Source of the DNA: Bombyx mori
Lineage: Eukaryota > Arthropoda > Insecta > Lepidoptera > Bombycidae
Direction of reading: 5' to 3'
DNA: 64,000 bases
Assembly (NCBI RefSeq): GCF_030269925.1
Contig: NC_085116.1
Location: 13,516,001 to 13,580,000, forward strand
Below the pieces are notes generated by a model. That model made no database searches and was not told the origin of the DNA. It saw only the letters and a program-made list of their open reading frames with translations. Positions within the stretch are counted from its first letter, which is position 1, and the number at the start of each line of letters is the position of its first letter. The position numbers and the translations under genes are program-made. This document shows positions 1 through 12,817 of the stretch, one piece after another.

Positions 1-1361
1 TCAGTCTCTCGTTCTTTGACATTATAGTAATTTCAGCGCTTGAACTATTTTAATTTTTCGCGGACAAAAAAGGCGCGAGATCAAAACTGTAAAAGTATTT
101 TTAATTGTGTCTACTACTCACGAATACCAAAATTATGCTATACAGCAAGTCGTTAAATTATTTATGAACGATTCCAGTCTGCATACGTGACGTTGTTTGA
201 CATGGGGTTAAAACATTCCAACTTTTCAGAGAGTTTGTAGAACATTATGTCGAACATGGGATAGCTGGTAAAGCCAATGTTGCTATAAAACGCATTATGT
301 CCGTCGTTGCATGTTTTTGCATGTTCAATGTTCAGCAGGGTCGCATTTAGTTGAATTTTTAGTAGCTTCAGCGGCTTCGGCTATGGAACTTCACATGCAA
401 CACAATGTCTAACTGGATATAAGAGCAGTCGAAATATTACTTCCCTTTCATTACGACCACTTTGTGGGCATAATTAATTAAAACCGTGCGTGCTCACCAA
501 ATACATACCATTAGTACTAAAGATTAAGGTTTGAGGAACAGTCAAGTAGGACAATATAACAAAATACTACCGGTAACAAAGGTTTAAAAAAGCCAGTTTT
601 TGGACACTCGATAATTGTGATTTTTAGTCCAACAACTCTATATATGATCATCTAAGAACTTTGGTCTCGATATATTTTTTGCAAATTTGCTTCATTGAAA
701 CCATATTACTAATTAGCTAAGAAATGTGCACCGGATAAATCAGTGAGCGCTAATGCTAGGTACAGAACCGATACAGCGAATGCTACAGCTCGCGTATGAA
801 GGTATCGTTGTTTCTTAAGCTGCAGGAGCAGAAGAAGACACACACGGCTTCTAAAATAGCCAAACCACGGGACTACCTTCGCAATAATTCGGATCCGTGT
901 CGTCCTAGCAGTTGATTCGCGTAGTTAGTCAGAATTTTCTAACTAAAGTAAAATCTGTCTTGCCTTATGAGGGAGCCAGCCAGCGTAGAGAGCCCACAGA
1001 CATCCTGAGGCAAGATCTGGAGTGAACCCCCAGAGCAAGCGATAAGTGGGCCATCCCCAAGAAACCCAGAAGCGTACAGGAGCAGGGAGATGAAGATATT
1101 CGGGTTAACCTGTTCCGCAATAAGGTGTGTAGCCCAAGGTCGATTGTGATGGTGAAATACTGTTGAAACACTCTGCCCTACCTGGGGTCTTAAGAACTTC
1201 AACAATAAAAAACAACAACATCTTAATCTCGATTGAATTTAGTTTTGTAGATCGCAAAAGATCGCAGTCGTTTTATGAACACTAAAATTTTCAATAAAAT
1301 ACTAATCATAATATTTTTATCGTAATACAAAACAAAATATGTATGACAGAAAACAATTCAG
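1..1361. other. No gene recognised; possible old retroelement piece
   Basis: AT-rich sequence without a convincing exon. A GC-richer patch at about 960-1215 ends in AATAAAAAACAACAAC on the plus strand, which looks like the tail of an old retroelement. The 88-codon minus-strand ORF in it (939-1205) resembles nothing I know. Confidence 0.4.
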
Positions 1362-2196
1362 TTTTTTTTTTTTTTTTTTTTTTTTTTCCTACCTAAGCTG
1401 AGAGCCTTGAGAGGCTATGTCAGCGTAACCCTAACTTTTGTAGGTGAGCTCACGGGGCTCAAACCTGATGACGTTGCTAACACGAACCCTAGCAAGAGTC
1501 GTGCTTCGCAGAATCTACCACCGGATCGGAAACGCGACCCACTGAGAAGATCCGGCGAGAAACTCAGTGGGCTGTGTCTGAGAGTTAATTTACTCGTCGA
1601 GCCCTTCGTCGCAAGCGACGGGTTCGACGAGAACGGTGACCGGTGCTTGAAGTACCTAAAAGCACCGTTAGTGGATCGGGAGGATCCGAGATGACGTGTT
1701 TTGGGCGACGTCGACTGCTTTCCATTCTGTCCGCAGGATCGGGAATGTAGTTACCGGCGGCCACGATGAGAGGGTTCTCGTGTCGTGCCGCTTTATCGAA
1801 GTGGCACATGGACGCCGACTGCAGATACTTACTGATGGACCCTAAGTCCAGGTCGTCATGGAGGTCGACGTTCCTGACGAACCACGGGGCTCCGACGGCT
1901 ATCCTGCAAAAACGGGATTGAATGATTTGAAAGGATTTTAAGTGTATGCGGGCCGCGTGAGCGAACACTACACTTGCATAGGTCATGACGGGGCGTATGC
2001 AAGTTTTGTAGAGTGTCACCTTATTTCTAAGGGACATTTTACTTCGCCTACATATCATCGGGTAGAGACGTCCTAGGATGAAGGCGGCACGGTCGCGTAC
2101 CGTCTTGATGTGGGGGCGGAATGTCATCCTACTGTCGAGGGTGACGCCTAAATATTTGACCTTCGGGGCCCACGGTATGGGCTGGTCGAACATCGT
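1362..2196 (-). mobile_element. 5'-truncated Jockey-type LINE with target-site duplication
   Basis: On the minus strand this is the 3' end of a non-LTR retrotransposon. It holds the last part of the reverse-transcriptase ORF, a 3' UTR and a poly(A) tail (T-run 1362-1387 on the plus strand). The sequence AACAATTCAG occurs at 1352-1361 and again at 2197-2206, giving a clean 10-bp target-site duplication and fixing both ends. The 5' truncation is typical of LINE insertion, and the intact duplication and ORF suggest a fairly young copy. At least nine further tails of the same or a sister subfamily lie in this window. It may correspond to the silkworm element known as BMC1, but I could not verify that. 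Confidence 0.85.
1585..2193 (-). pseudogene. LINE ORF2 C-terminal fragment (reverse transcriptase thumb/C-terminus)
   Basis: About 202 codons are open. They begin with the post-catalytic block typical of the Jockey superfamily (VKYLGVTLDSRMTF, then a region with SLRNKVTLYKTCIRPVMTYA). The catalytic FADD motif and the endonuclease domain are missing because the insertion is 5'-truncated. The ATG next to the junction is an internal methionine, not a native start. The C-terminus is arginine-rich. No product is expected from this copy. Confidence 0.8.
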
Positions 2197-2206
2197 AACA
2201 ATTCAG

Positions 2207-2834
2207 ACAACGAAACAAAAAGAGATACTTAGAGATATACTATAACTCCGTCCTTTGTGCGACAGAAACTTTTCATTTCAGATTGTAGCACAGAATCGTA
2301 GCGCTGAAATCTGACGTTGCAATTTGGCTTTTGCCTATTCCACCTAAACCAGACTCGAAAAAGTTTCGCACCAAAAATACACTATTGCTATTTCAAATGG
2401 CTGAATTTTCAAACGCGATATTAGTTATTTAAAATATTTCTACGCATATATCAGACGATATATGTACGTATCGATATACTGATATATCGATATGCGTGTC
2501 AGATTTATATTTTATAGTCTACATACCCAAAATCTGACTCTGGGTACAGCCCTGTAAGCGTAGGAAAGCCGAGACGTGCACGGAGGGCCCGTGCAAGCGC
2601 TTTATAACAGTTCAGAACAGTTTAGATGCTATTGGATTTCAAATGACATCACATGTAATACATGAGTAAGTTTCGTGGACGTGTCCTAGTTTTGTACACA
2701 GAATATTCTAACAATATTACGGTCCAATAAAAAAATCCTTCGACAGCATATTGGGGGATTGGGTGTGTTTTTTTTTTCTTGTCACAAAACCGTAACATTA
2801 ATTAGGCGTTCAGCAAATTCGTCTGCCTATAAAG
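2207..2834. other. Intergenic; AT palindromes, no gene
   Basis: No coding signal. Around 2455-2500 there is a cluster of interleaved ATATCGATAT-like palindromes. A short perfect hairpin (GCACGG ... CCGTGC) lies near 2578-2595. I assign no function. Confidence 0.4.
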
Positions 2835-3186
2835 ACAAAAATGGGGGAGTGCTCTGAGGAATTGTTTGAGATGATCCCGTCTCTCATCTCATCTCGTTTT
2901 TATCATCGCACCGCCCGCCACCGGAGTAGAGTTTATCCATGCTACCTAGAACCACTGCGTTCATCCAAAGTGCGCTTCCAGATATCTTTTTGCCACGTAC
3001 CATCCTGTTTTGGAACGAGCTCCCCTCTACGGTGTTTCCCGAGCGATGTCTTTCTTCAAACGAGGCTTGTGTAGAGTACTACCATAGGGAGCTCTGACCC
3101 TAGCATTGCTGACGTCCATGGGCGACGGTAACCACTCATCATCAGACGGGTCGTATGCTCTTCTGCTTAAAAGAACAATAAAAAAG
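2835..3186 (+). mobile_element. LINE 3' end (Jockey/CR1-type), plus strand
   Basis: Codes for the end of a LINE ORF2 in a broken frame. The blocks SRFYHRTARHRSRVYP and YLEPLRSSKVRFQ are visible, followed by a 3' UTR with GTCCATGGGCGACGGTAACC and a tail ending in AATAAAAAA near 3180. The same family ends at 32478-32577, 49023-49140 and 62976-63440. Frameshifts after about 2985 show that it is dead. Confidence 0.75.
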
Positions 3187-4468
3187 GTACATTTCGAATT
3201 TAACTGGTAATATCATTATATCTGTTTCTGTCCCGAATACTTTATTCCAACTATAAAGTTAGGCTGCAGTACCAAAAGATAGTCTTTAACAAGATTCGGC
3301 AACCCTTTAATATCAAGTGAGTCGTAAGCTTATCTTCGCATTTTAGTAAAAAAAAAACAAATGTTTATTATTCAAATTTAATTACAAGGTGTGTTAACAT
3401 TACCGTAATCGATTCAAAATCTTTTTATAATTAAAAACAAGCACCTCAATATTGAAAACGTGATCAGAGTAAAATTAATTTTGTGAAGCATTCTCGTAAT
3501 AAACTGTTTTTTGTTGTTAAGAAATTGATCTGAAATGTGACCGAACATAATGAATTTTTCGCCAACGCTTAATTGCGTCTAACTTTTTTTTTGTTGAAAA
3601 TTAAATAGAGAGGAAATTAAACATGTAGACGTAGTTGAGGTAAATGAATTTATGAAACAAGCATATGAATACTCCTAGAAGAACAAAAGCTTAGTTAGCT
3701 TCCGTATTTTTAATCTTGCTATTAATCAATAAATTAACACTTATTATTATTTATCCTATATTAAATACGCAACCCATCATTCACTGTCTCGCTTATTTTA
3801 CTACGACCTCACGACCACCTATTTCGACATTCTGTCCCAAAAGATAGGCTGTGTTTTTTTTTACCATACCATAGTAAAACTATTCATTTTATTAGTTAAA
3901 AACTTTACTCATTAATATCTGAGTATTCATTGCAATATATTTTTGAGTCTTTCCCAAGTATCTGCTGTGTTCCCTCGATCTTGCTCGATATTACTATCAT
4001 TTATGTCCTGTTGTGGATTTTGGAAGCTAACACCAGACAATGATGTTTTCTTCCCATCTAAACTAACTAAAGGAAGAGAGAGATTCAACTAGTCACGCTT
4101 GCCAAAAAGCAGTCAATTTTCATAAAAACGCATTTCTTTACTAATACACAAGACCAAGTCATAAAACGGTAAATCAGTAGAAATTACACGTCCTTGCAAT
4201 ATTTCATACGGTTCCAATAAAATCTACGTTGCCAATAAGAAAGAAATAAAACACACGCAGGGCCTTAAATAAGACGTAAAATCGTTCGGAACGTAGTAAT
4301 GTGATTTTATTTTAAGACTGTCATGGAACGATTTTTTTTCTTTGGTACGTTTTCTTTTTTGGTAACTAAAGCAAACTAGCCCAGTCTAAAGCTTATAGTG
4401 CGCTGAATAAATTGACGATTTATTTAAAGGCTAATAGTGGATGTGTTTACGAAATAGATGATCTTTGG
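3187..4468. other. Intergenic / possible 3' UTR
   Basis: AT-rich with no gene in most of it. The last part (about 4300-4468) could be the 3' UTR of the minus-strand exon at 4469-4581. Minus-strand AATAAA signals lie at 4419-4424 and 4306-4311. Confidence 0.35.
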
Positions 4469-4581
4469 CTATGAGGTCACGCTCAAGCAGCTGATAGCAT
4501 ATGCCACCACAGCCAGCAGTCCTGCTGCGACTGAGAAGGCATTGAAGGCAGAGAAGGAAGTACACAAACAATCCTTTTTCC
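4469..4581 (-). CDS. Candidate terminal exon with C-terminal hydrophobic helix
   Basis: On the minus strand an acceptor-like sequence ending in TTTTAG (AG at 4583-4582) is followed by 2 nt and 36 codons to a TAG at 4469-4471. The peptide begins with a Lys-Lys-Asp-Cys-Leu-Cys block. It then has a Ser/Phe/Asn/Ala-rich stretch and about 20 hydrophobic residues (core AAGLLAVVAYAISCL). It ends with Ser-Val-Thr-Ser. This could be the last transmembrane helix of a small membrane protein or the C-terminal signal of a GPI-anchored protein. Upstream exons were not found. The patch is clearly GC-richer than its flanks, and two poly(A) signals lie downstream. Chance remains possible because the exon is short. 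Confidence 0.45.
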
Positions 4582-5194
4582 CTAAAATATAAAAGTAAAT
4601 TTAAAAAAAAAACTGGTGTCTATTGGGGCTAAAAGCTCGTTGGCCCATCTACTATTTACGATTAAACTATTTAAACTTTCAGATAGGAGAAACAAAGAAA
4701 TTAAGATTCCGACTTGAAATTTACATTTTGAAAATCGAAATTAAAACATTACAATTCCAATCTAGAAACTCATTTATAATTTTCTTTGATGGTACATAGC
4801 GGTCGCGAACAGGGTCCTCGCTAAGAGTGCCTTTGCTGTCGGCAATGTTACCGCGCGGAACCTTCAAAGAGATACCTCATAATTCTATTGTCACACGCAC
4901 AGTAGACAGTAATTAACGGGTCATCATCAACTTGTATTCTGTGTAACTGACGTTTGACAAGTTATACCCAAGAAATTGGTACAATTTTCTAACTGTGGTA
5001 TTTCAATTGTGATTTTCATTATTTTGCGAAGGATTGTTTGAAGAGTTATCAAATTAGATTTGCTTTGCGATCGTCATTCTAATTTTTTCCAAAGCTCTGG
5101 TTTTCCAAAGTCTGGGTCTGAAACAGACTTCTGCCATGGTGTACGCGATAGGTAGATGTCCTTCCTCAAATGAAGCTTCATTTAAGTGAATATA
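4582..5194. other. Intergenic/intronic; one GC-richer patch
   Basis: A patch at about 4795-4865 is open on the minus strand for some 36 codons and ends at a stop near 4780. It lacks a convincing splice acceptor and could be an old transposon piece. The rest is AT-rich. Confidence 0.3.
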
Positions 5195-5410
5195 ATAGTT
5201 AGTGACTGCAAGTTGGAGAAGCTAATGGTCACTGGCAAAGTGGACAGAAAAAGATCATGAGATAGAAGCCCGACACGGTGGACTGACCAGATCCTCACTA
5301 CTCTCAACACCATAGTCCACGATGCTCTACACTCGTCGACAGATAAAAATAAATCGCGTAGGGTGATCCACAATAAACTCTTGTTGCGAGACGGTAGTCA
5401 CGGCCCTCAG
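5195..5410 (+). pseudogene. Decayed RTE-like LINE C-terminal fragment
   Basis: Plus-strand reading shows the C-terminal signature of RTE-like reverse transcriptases: LEKLMVTGKVDRKR, then SPTRWTDQI and HDALHSSTDK, with a stop and frame breaks between blocks. Only the last 70 or so codons remain. A comparable fragment of the same superfamily is at 52590-52810. Confidence 0.65.
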
Positions 5411-6800
5411 CAGTGAGTAAGCCGAAGAGAGAAGGAAAAGTAGTTTAAAAACAAACAAAAAAGCTCAAATGAGTAAATAAAATAAACAACATTAAATAGA
5501 AACCACAACAAATAAAAATTAAAAATCTAGATTTTTTTTTATTAAAAAATAGACGATAGTTAAAGTGCGATATTCACGGTAATAATAATGATGAAAATTA
5601 TTCTAGACAGGTACAGGTCAAACTAATAAAAGCAAGTTAAAAAGAACCCTAAGCCTAGCAAAGCATTACTGATTTTTAAAGTTCTAAAAAAGAGCAAGGC
5701 GTGTTACCTTTTACTTGGACAAAAATATTCCTCTGTTTTCTCTGAATACAAGGACAAATCTTTTTATACCTTGGTCATTGTATCTGTAGATTTAGATACT
5801 GTGTTCCTATATTTTTTTAAGAATCATTTATGAAAAAACTTACAAAAATTGCCCACTTTTCGAGTTTTCACATCCAACCAACCGAATTGTATAAGACAGA
5901 AAAAAGCAAGCAAGCTGGATAAATCTAGATAAATCTACTTCATAACTATTTTCTTATAAGAACACACATGAAGCAAACGCTATTTCCGTTTTTTGTTTCT
6001 GATTTCTATGAGGAAAAAAAAGCGTGCGAATGTAGATAAAGCTATTGTCCATGAAAGCAACAGTTTTCACGTGTTCTTGTGTTTCAAGAACACTTGTATT
6101 TTTGGAAAATCCTAATCTTCTAATCTTCATCACCCGGGTACGTCTCAAATTCTGAGAAAGCAAAAGTTTTCATTTCTTTGACGCTACATCTCATTGTGAC
6201 CAACGTTAAATCATATAAAGACATATTTGTTGAAAGTACTCAGGTGCCCGAAAATCATTGACAGTGCCAAAAACTTTCCGCAAATAATTTAAAACTGTAC
6301 ACAATTTTAACCTCATAACGAAGTGTCACCACTCGCCAGTGTAAATAATCTAAATGTGTTCATAAAATATTTCTAGCATTCATGCTACAAAATACGCGGC
6401 CACTCTGTTAAATTCAAGTAAAAAAGAATTTATCATTTTTAAAACCCAAGTTTAAATTTAAAAGCTAATATTAAAACTCTTTCGTAATTTTAAAAACGAA
6501 ATTAAAACAACACTCGTACGTTTAACTTGGCAAAGCGAAAGCGAACATTGTTTTCAGAATTATTCTCAGAATCTGGCAAGGCTTAAAACTTTTTAATGCA
6601 TTTTTAAACCGTGGTATTTATAATGAGTTGCGTAATATCAAAACTATTTTTTTTGTAAATCTAGACACCAAAGAACGTAGGGAGATCTCGCATGTAATTA
6701 ATTGTAATAAAAACGAATTCTATGTAACTATGTGGACTTAGATAATATAAATCAATATTCGTGTACAATTTTTTTCGAATTTTCTTGTATACGACCTTAC
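5411..6800. other. Intergenic; nothing recognised
   Basis: AT-rich, no convincing exon, repeat or RNA gene seen. Confidence 0.4.
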
Positions 6801-7047
6801 TTTTTTTTTTATTGCTTAGATGGGTGAACGAGCTCACAGCCCACCTGGTGTTAAGTGGTTACTGAAGCCCATAGACATCTACAGCGTAAATGCGCCACCC
6901 ACCTCGAGATATAAGTTCTAAGGTCTCAGTATAGTTACAACGGCTGCCCCACCCTTCGAACCGAAACGCATTACTGCTTCACGGCGGAAATAGGCGGGGT
7001 GGTGGTACCTACCCGTGCGGACTCCCAAGAGGTCCTACCACCAGTGA
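6801..7047 (-). repeat. Bm1 SINE, 5'-truncated
   Basis: The 3' body and tail of Bm1 with a T-run at 6801-6810. The tRNA-derived head is missing. Little divergence from the other young copies in the window. Confidence 0.9.
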
Positions 7048-8623
7048 TATTTATACTTCAGTTACTATAATTTCAGATCAATCACTCAAAGTATTTTCTT
7101 AAAAGCGGTCGCATAGAAATCTTACAGGTAATGTTATAAGAATCAATGTATTGATAACATGATTATTATAATAATGCGATGCGACTATTGTGGAAATAAA
7201 GGCAATGTATTCTTTTTAAAGAAATTTAAGCATCTAACACATTTTCACGAACGAGTTTATTTTTTTATTTTTGTTTAAGTGCGATGCCTTTACGTTACTT
7301 ACACTATATATTTTTGCTGCTATTATAATTAACGACCATGTAATGATAAATATCGATATCAAGATAACGGTAAAATTACATCAAAATAATGCGCATACAA
7401 TTATTTTTCTCTTAAACAAAACCAAATTGAAGCAATTAACTGAAACTAGTTAAACTTCGATCTCCAACTCCACACGTCACCTGAAACTCCGAAACTACTC
7501 AGTAAGTCAATGAGATATCTAAACAGGTCAACCACAATGCTATTCGAAGACCAGCGGTGCTCCTATCATCTGTTGGCTTACACAACCAACTTAGCCAACC
7601 GGCTTGCGCTAATCCAAACTGGCTGATGATATCGATAACTAAAATTAATATTTTCCACCGTGAAGTTAAGATAAATTACTAATAAACTTGGTAAACCATT
7701 TAATTTCGATGCTGAAATATCATTTTAATTACGGAAATTTTGTGTCGTTTTGAACTTCGTGAGCACGGGCTCCGCCGGCTTGGACATTATGCGCTCGTAT
7801 TAATCTTTAAGCCGGCTCTGGGTTTTTAAGTAAATTTACAAATAGTAAAATACAAAAAATAGTGTTTACCAGTATTAAGTACTTCAAAAAAATTCGAAAT
7901 TCCATTGGTTTTTTAAAATAAAAAAAACAGATGGATATACAGCCAATAAAGAATATTTAATGCATAGTAAGAAATTATTATTTAATTAGGTATGTAGGTA
8001 GGGTAGGAGTTGGGTAAAAATGAAAATTCTTATCTTATTACGGAATTGGATTGCAAATCCTCCGTTATTGTAATAACAAATAATATAGCAAATGTAGCAA
8101 AGTCCAGCACTCGAATATTTTATGAGGATCTAAGCCAGTCTGGAACTTCTTAAAATTAATGGGTTTTGCCTATAGTCATGTCACTCAGAAATTATAAAAG
8201 CACAGGGACAGTGTTAATGATTCACATTTGTATACTGTAAATAATATTAACATTTTTAATAAAATCAAAACAATATTCCGCTTCTTTGCCGAAAATTCTC
8301 AAAATTTGAACAACAAGGGCACCAGATGTTCGATGCTGTCCCACCTTTATCGCGAATTTCGTTTTCAATATAAAGGGAAAATCTGTGATATATGTATGTC
8401 CTTTCGTTAAATTGAAAACCAGAAAAATATTCTTAAAATAATGTCGAATGGAATATCTCAATGTATGTTGTTTGTTAACAGTGGATGTTTACAGCTGTAG
8501 TGAAAGCAATAATGTAAATTACATGCGATTTGATGTATAGAATAGCGTCGACATTTTGGCAGTCATTAGAGAAATAAATAGCGTAGCTGAATTTGAAATT
8601 TGAAATTTGATATGCATTTCGTG
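7048..8623. other. Intergenic; nothing recognised
   Basis: AT-rich. A small GC-rich inverted motif (CCGCCGGCTTGG ... AAGCCGGC) lies at about 7768-7815. No coding signal. Confidence 0.35.
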
Positions 8624-8820
8624 TTTTTTTCCCCTACTTATGCACTGGTAACCTAAGGGGCTATTTCAGCTACGCACGGACAAGTAGGTAAGCTCACGAG
8701 CTCAACCTGAAAAAATTTGCTAAGACTACCCCTAGTAAGAGCAGTGCTCCAAAGAATTTATCACCGGATCGGAATCGCGACCCACTGAGAAGATCCCGTG
8801 GGAAACTCAATGGGTTACAT
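8624..8820 (-). repeat. LINE 3' tail, old copy
   Basis: Diverged copy of the 3' UTR of the LINE family at 1362-2196, starting at the T-run. It retains the block around CACCGGATCGGAATCGCGAC. It groups with the copy at 44283-44500 in having a variant 3' end. Confidence 0.7.
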
Positions 8821-11230
8821 TTCGTGTAATACAAAATCCATTGCTACTAAATTGATTTCTATGTTAATTTATATAGTCTCTTATACTAAAAGCAAGTATT
8901 GTCAAACGGCATTAATAGGTAAATAAAGACCTATTATATAAATAATTATGCATCACAATTTTCACCGAGTAATAATCAGGTTTGTTATTTTTCTATCCCA
9001 AACTATTAAACACGAAATTAGCATACTAAGCCTTATTTACCATTTTAATACTCAGGCAGACATATTTATCAAGTCTTTTTAGAACAAAGTGCAAAACACA
9101 TCGTCATAATAACAAAGTTTTGCACCAGTTTCGTTCAAAGCAACGTCTCATATCTGTACCAAATACCGAACGTATTCTCGTGTTCGATCCCAGATATGGA
9201 ACAGGAAATTCGTTACTGCACTCTGAACTTTACTCCTGCGTTTTAAGTAGTCCCGCCTCAGGGAACCCGTCCGATAACCCACTGAGAAGAATCAATGAAC
9301 ATGTACATATTCTCGTGAACGGAATCCGTATGTTTTTGTGTTAGCTTTTTTAACTTTTCTCGAAGATTGAAACGTTGAAGTTTTCAATTTGTGTTGTTAG
9401 TCCAATTAACTTTTCACGATACAATTTTTTTTTTCAAAGGTAAAAGCAAACGTATTCGTGATTAAGATATCGTAAATGAAACAGTTGAAACCGGTCGTGT
9501 TCGAAAATTAAGGAGAAGATAATGTCCAATTATCTAAAAGACCAAAATAGTATGTTATGTATGTCGGCGCAGCGGCAGGGATGGCTAAGCGGTAGTTCCC
9601 GTCATCACTCGTATTCGATTGAACTCAGTTTAGTCAATAAAACTTTTGAATAATTATTATTGAAACTCAACACACAACTTTCACAATGACAGGGTAAACC
9701 GACAGTTTCGTTCCACATACCGACAGACCGACTGATTGACTGCCAGAGACTCACTGACTGAGACGGACGGACCGTCTACATGTAGAAAAAAAAAACTAGA
9801 AATAACGAAACGAACTAAAACCAAAATAAACCATTTTTATAAAAAAGAAAAACTTTATTTTTCATTTAAATTACATTTCTCTTCACTAGTCGTTCGCTGG
9901 AACAAAATTCATTAACGGCTTAAACTCGCCATTTAAATATTTCATTTAAATATTTAATTCTTTTAAATTTTGTATAGGTAGGTGCATGTAGTATTTTTTC
10001 TCCTTTTCCGCGAGCGGTAAATGTAACTAAAACTACTTTTACGGCTTAATCTCATGTAATATTGTTTTCAATAGTATTATCTCCGAATTTTCGAACACTA
10101 AAAAGTTTTCGTGTTCGCGGGCGACTAATACGTTATTATCGACATTTGAATATTGTGCTAAGTACTTATAGATATATAAGATTAAGTCCTAAAAGTGATT
10201 TCGATTACATGCTAAAACTCGCGAAAATCTAAGAAAATTATTTTCTGTAATATTAATTAAAAACTCCACCATACTTCACATATCGAACGCATGACCTCTT
10301 CAGCAAAAACAGCTATATTCGAGTGAGCTCACAATAAATTCTAACACTACTATTTGCGTAAATATATAATTTACGCGTTTTGTTTCAAAATAATCTTATA
10401 TTACCCGATAAAAATAATAGTTAAAAAAAACTAAAAAACAGGCTTTATAAAAAAAAAAAAATATATTGTAAAAAAGGCCTCGGGTGCTTTTTAAGATATT
10501 ATTGAAATAATAATTCTTCTACTCATATCTGTCAGAAAAATATTTATAACTAATAACACCATGCACCCCACGCTTTTTTTTACAATAAAATATAATATTT
10601 TTTACACTATTTTTAATTTAAATTAATTAAAATTTATTTTCAATTTATTAGTTGAATTTTATATAAAGCGTGTTTTTTAGTTTTTTTTCAAACTATTATT
10701 TATTTTTCATTTTTTAGTTGAATTTCAATATTTTTTTTAATATTGAATTATCATCGGTCCTCGATAAATCTGCAAAGTTTGAATGAAATCTGGTCGTTTA
10801 AAGTGGGTCAAAATCGCGTCTGAAGGAGTCTGTTACAAACATACATACAAGTGAAGCTAATATAAAGCGTGTAAAAACAGCAAACTCCTTACTGATAGTA
10901 CCAAAGGATAGATTTTAAATACAAAAATACAAACGTCAATCCATGCTAATTCCCAATGTGCCAGTATTTAACCCGCAAACAGAACAAACCGAACAGACGA
11001 ACAATGTCTTGTACGAACAATAACCAGAGAGTTCTTTGTTCCGTAGTGGACACAGCGAATTCGCATTCAATCTCATAGTCTATACGCTCGGTGCTTTAGT
11101 ATTAGCTCGTAGTTCTAGTTGATGGAAATAATTATTGTTCGAATGAACTTAAAGCGACTATAAAAGCCATTTTTAAACAAGATATTTTCTAACACCAGAT
11201 GTGCTTTTAAATCAAAATCGATTTATTTTA
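8821..11230. other. Intergenic; low-complexity AT DNA
   Basis: No gene. 9730-9775 is a degenerate (GACTGACC)-like simple repeat. 10400-10760 is almost pure A/T. A short segment at 9583-9635 has a tRNA A-box-like sequence (TGGCTAAGCGG) but only a poor B box. The segment 10755-10870 looks like the end of an unidentified transposon, with ATAAAGCGTG present twice. Confidence 0.35.
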
Positions 11231-11474
11231 TTTTTTCATTGCTGAGATGGGTGGACGAGCTCACAGCCCACCTGGTGTTAAGGGGTTACTGGAGCCCATA
11301 GACATCTACAACGTAAATGCGCCACCCACCTTGAGATATCAGTTCTAAGGTTTCAAGTATAGTTACAACCGCTGCCCCACCCTTCAAACCGAAACGCATT
11401 ACTGCTTCACGGCAGAAATAGGCAGGGTGGTGGTACCTACCCGCGCAGACTGACAAGAGGTCCTAGCACCAGTA
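11231..11474 (-). repeat. Bm1 SINE, 5'-truncated
   Basis: Body and tail only. Recognised by TGGACGAGCTCACAGCCCAC and the CGCATTACTGCTTCACGG block. Confidence 0.88.
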
Positions 11475-11749
11475 AAATAAGCAATTCATATCGAGTTATG
11501 CGATCATGTAGGGGTTTTGTAAGAACATATTTTGTAATAATGTACCTGACCCGTATCGACGAATTCACACGAATGACTCCCTCGCTGAATGAAAGCGGGT
11601 AATAAAGGAACCCGTAAATTTAATAAATTTGCGTAATTATTTGCGAACAGTCGTAACGTGAGTCGGAATAGTGGGTACCAGCTTCATGGCTATTTTGGCT
11701 GTAAGGCTGCAGTTTGCTTAGGTATGCTGTTTTTTTGGTATTAGCTAAA
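11475..11749. other. Short intergenic stretch; nothing recognised
   Basis: No coding or repeat signal beyond the flanking elements. Confidence 0.35.
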
Positions 11750-11906
11750 ATTACGCTGTGTATAAAAGAAGAAAAGAGAAAATATGAACTGTGGAAATGA
11801 ACGAAGAGTGTGAATGGAGATATGACGTATAATGGACCTGAAGGGAAATAGAGGACATGATGCGCCAACTCCACATTGTGGGATAGGGTCAAGAAGAAGA
11901 AGAAGA
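11750..11906 (+). repeat. RTE-like LINE 3' tail ending in (GAA)n
   Basis: Plus-strand sequence with the block AACTCCACATTGTGGGATAG followed by AAGAAGAAGAAGAAG (about 11891-11905). This is the usual terminal layout of lepidopteran RTE-like elements. A Bm1 copy starts immediately after it. Confidence 0.55.
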
Positions 11907-12185
11907 AGCTATTTTTTATTATTTAGATGTATGAACGAACTCATGGCCACTTAGCTTTGATTATGATCCACTTGGCGTTAAATAGCTACCGAAGCATCAT
12001 AAAATATCACAACGCGACCGATGCCATCTACCTAGAATCATAAAAGCACATTCTCAATTTTATTGCAAAACAGTTATACCAACGTTTGACTCGGAACGCA
12101 TTACTTCTTCTAAGCAGAAACATGTGGAATAACATTCCCGTGCGGTCTTACAATGCACCCTATCAGCTGTAGACCAGTAATCAAA
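11907..12185 (-). repeat. Bm1-related SINE, strongly decayed
   Basis: The order of Bm1 blocks is kept (tail, CTTGGCGTTAAATAG, CATCTAC, GGAACGCATTACTTCTTC), with many substitutions and small indels. It is much older than its neighbours. Confidence 0.65.
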
Positions 12186-12391
12186 AACTCATAATAATAT
12201 ATTTTACCAACATTGAAGTGATAACAAAACACATTTGTTGGCTAAACTCCTATTTGAAGTACGGAACAACTAGTGACTTAGAGAAGCCATCCTTGTCCTT
12301 GTAACAGCAGCAAATCCATCGTAATCAGCACTATTAATCAATTTTAAAATTTATATTTAAAAACCATCTCCCTACTTATGAAATTAACCAC

Positions 12392-12817
12392 ACTAGGGGT
12401 CGCCCAATAATCGAAAGTCGACTATAATTAATTTAAATTATAAGTTTGAGCATTATTAAGGGTCTATGGTCAAGGATTATCATAGCCCTCTATAACAACA
12501 AATTTCACCAAAGCTACACTATAGATATATAATATTGAAGATAAACAACATTAATCTATGCTCAGTTTGACCACAGACTTTAACAAGAAACAAAAGAATA
12601 TATATGCGTGTGTGTGTGTCAAATACATGGTAGTATGTGTAATGTTTTTTTCAATTATCTAAAAATTTAAAGTACTTTTGGTACAATTAAAAAAAATTAC
12701 ATTCTGCACCCCTTCTCTATATAAACTACCGATATATGTGTGAAAAATTTCATACACGTCCGCGCAATTTTCATAAAAAGGGGTACAGAGTTTTTGCTTC
12801 ACGTATTAATATATAGA
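12392..12817 (-). mobile_element. Non-autonomous Helitron, family A, copy 1
   Basis: On the minus strand the copy begins TCTATATATTAATACGTG at 12817 and ends CTAGT at 12392. A degenerate hairpin (GTCGACTTTCGA) lies just inside the 3' end. The host base before the TC end is A, as expected for Helitron insertion at AT. There is no coding capacity. This copy is more diverged than those at 16449, 35432 and 39984. Confidence 0.85.

Noticed and set aside
1407..1694. 95-codon plus-strand ORF; similar ORFs at 41154-41414 and 46704-46913
   Set aside because: Antisense readings of the LINE 3' UTR. They recur only because the repeat recurs.
9583..9635. tRNA-like segment with A-box TGGCTAAGCGG
   Set aside because: The B box is poor and no cloverleaf can be drawn; at best an old SINE head.
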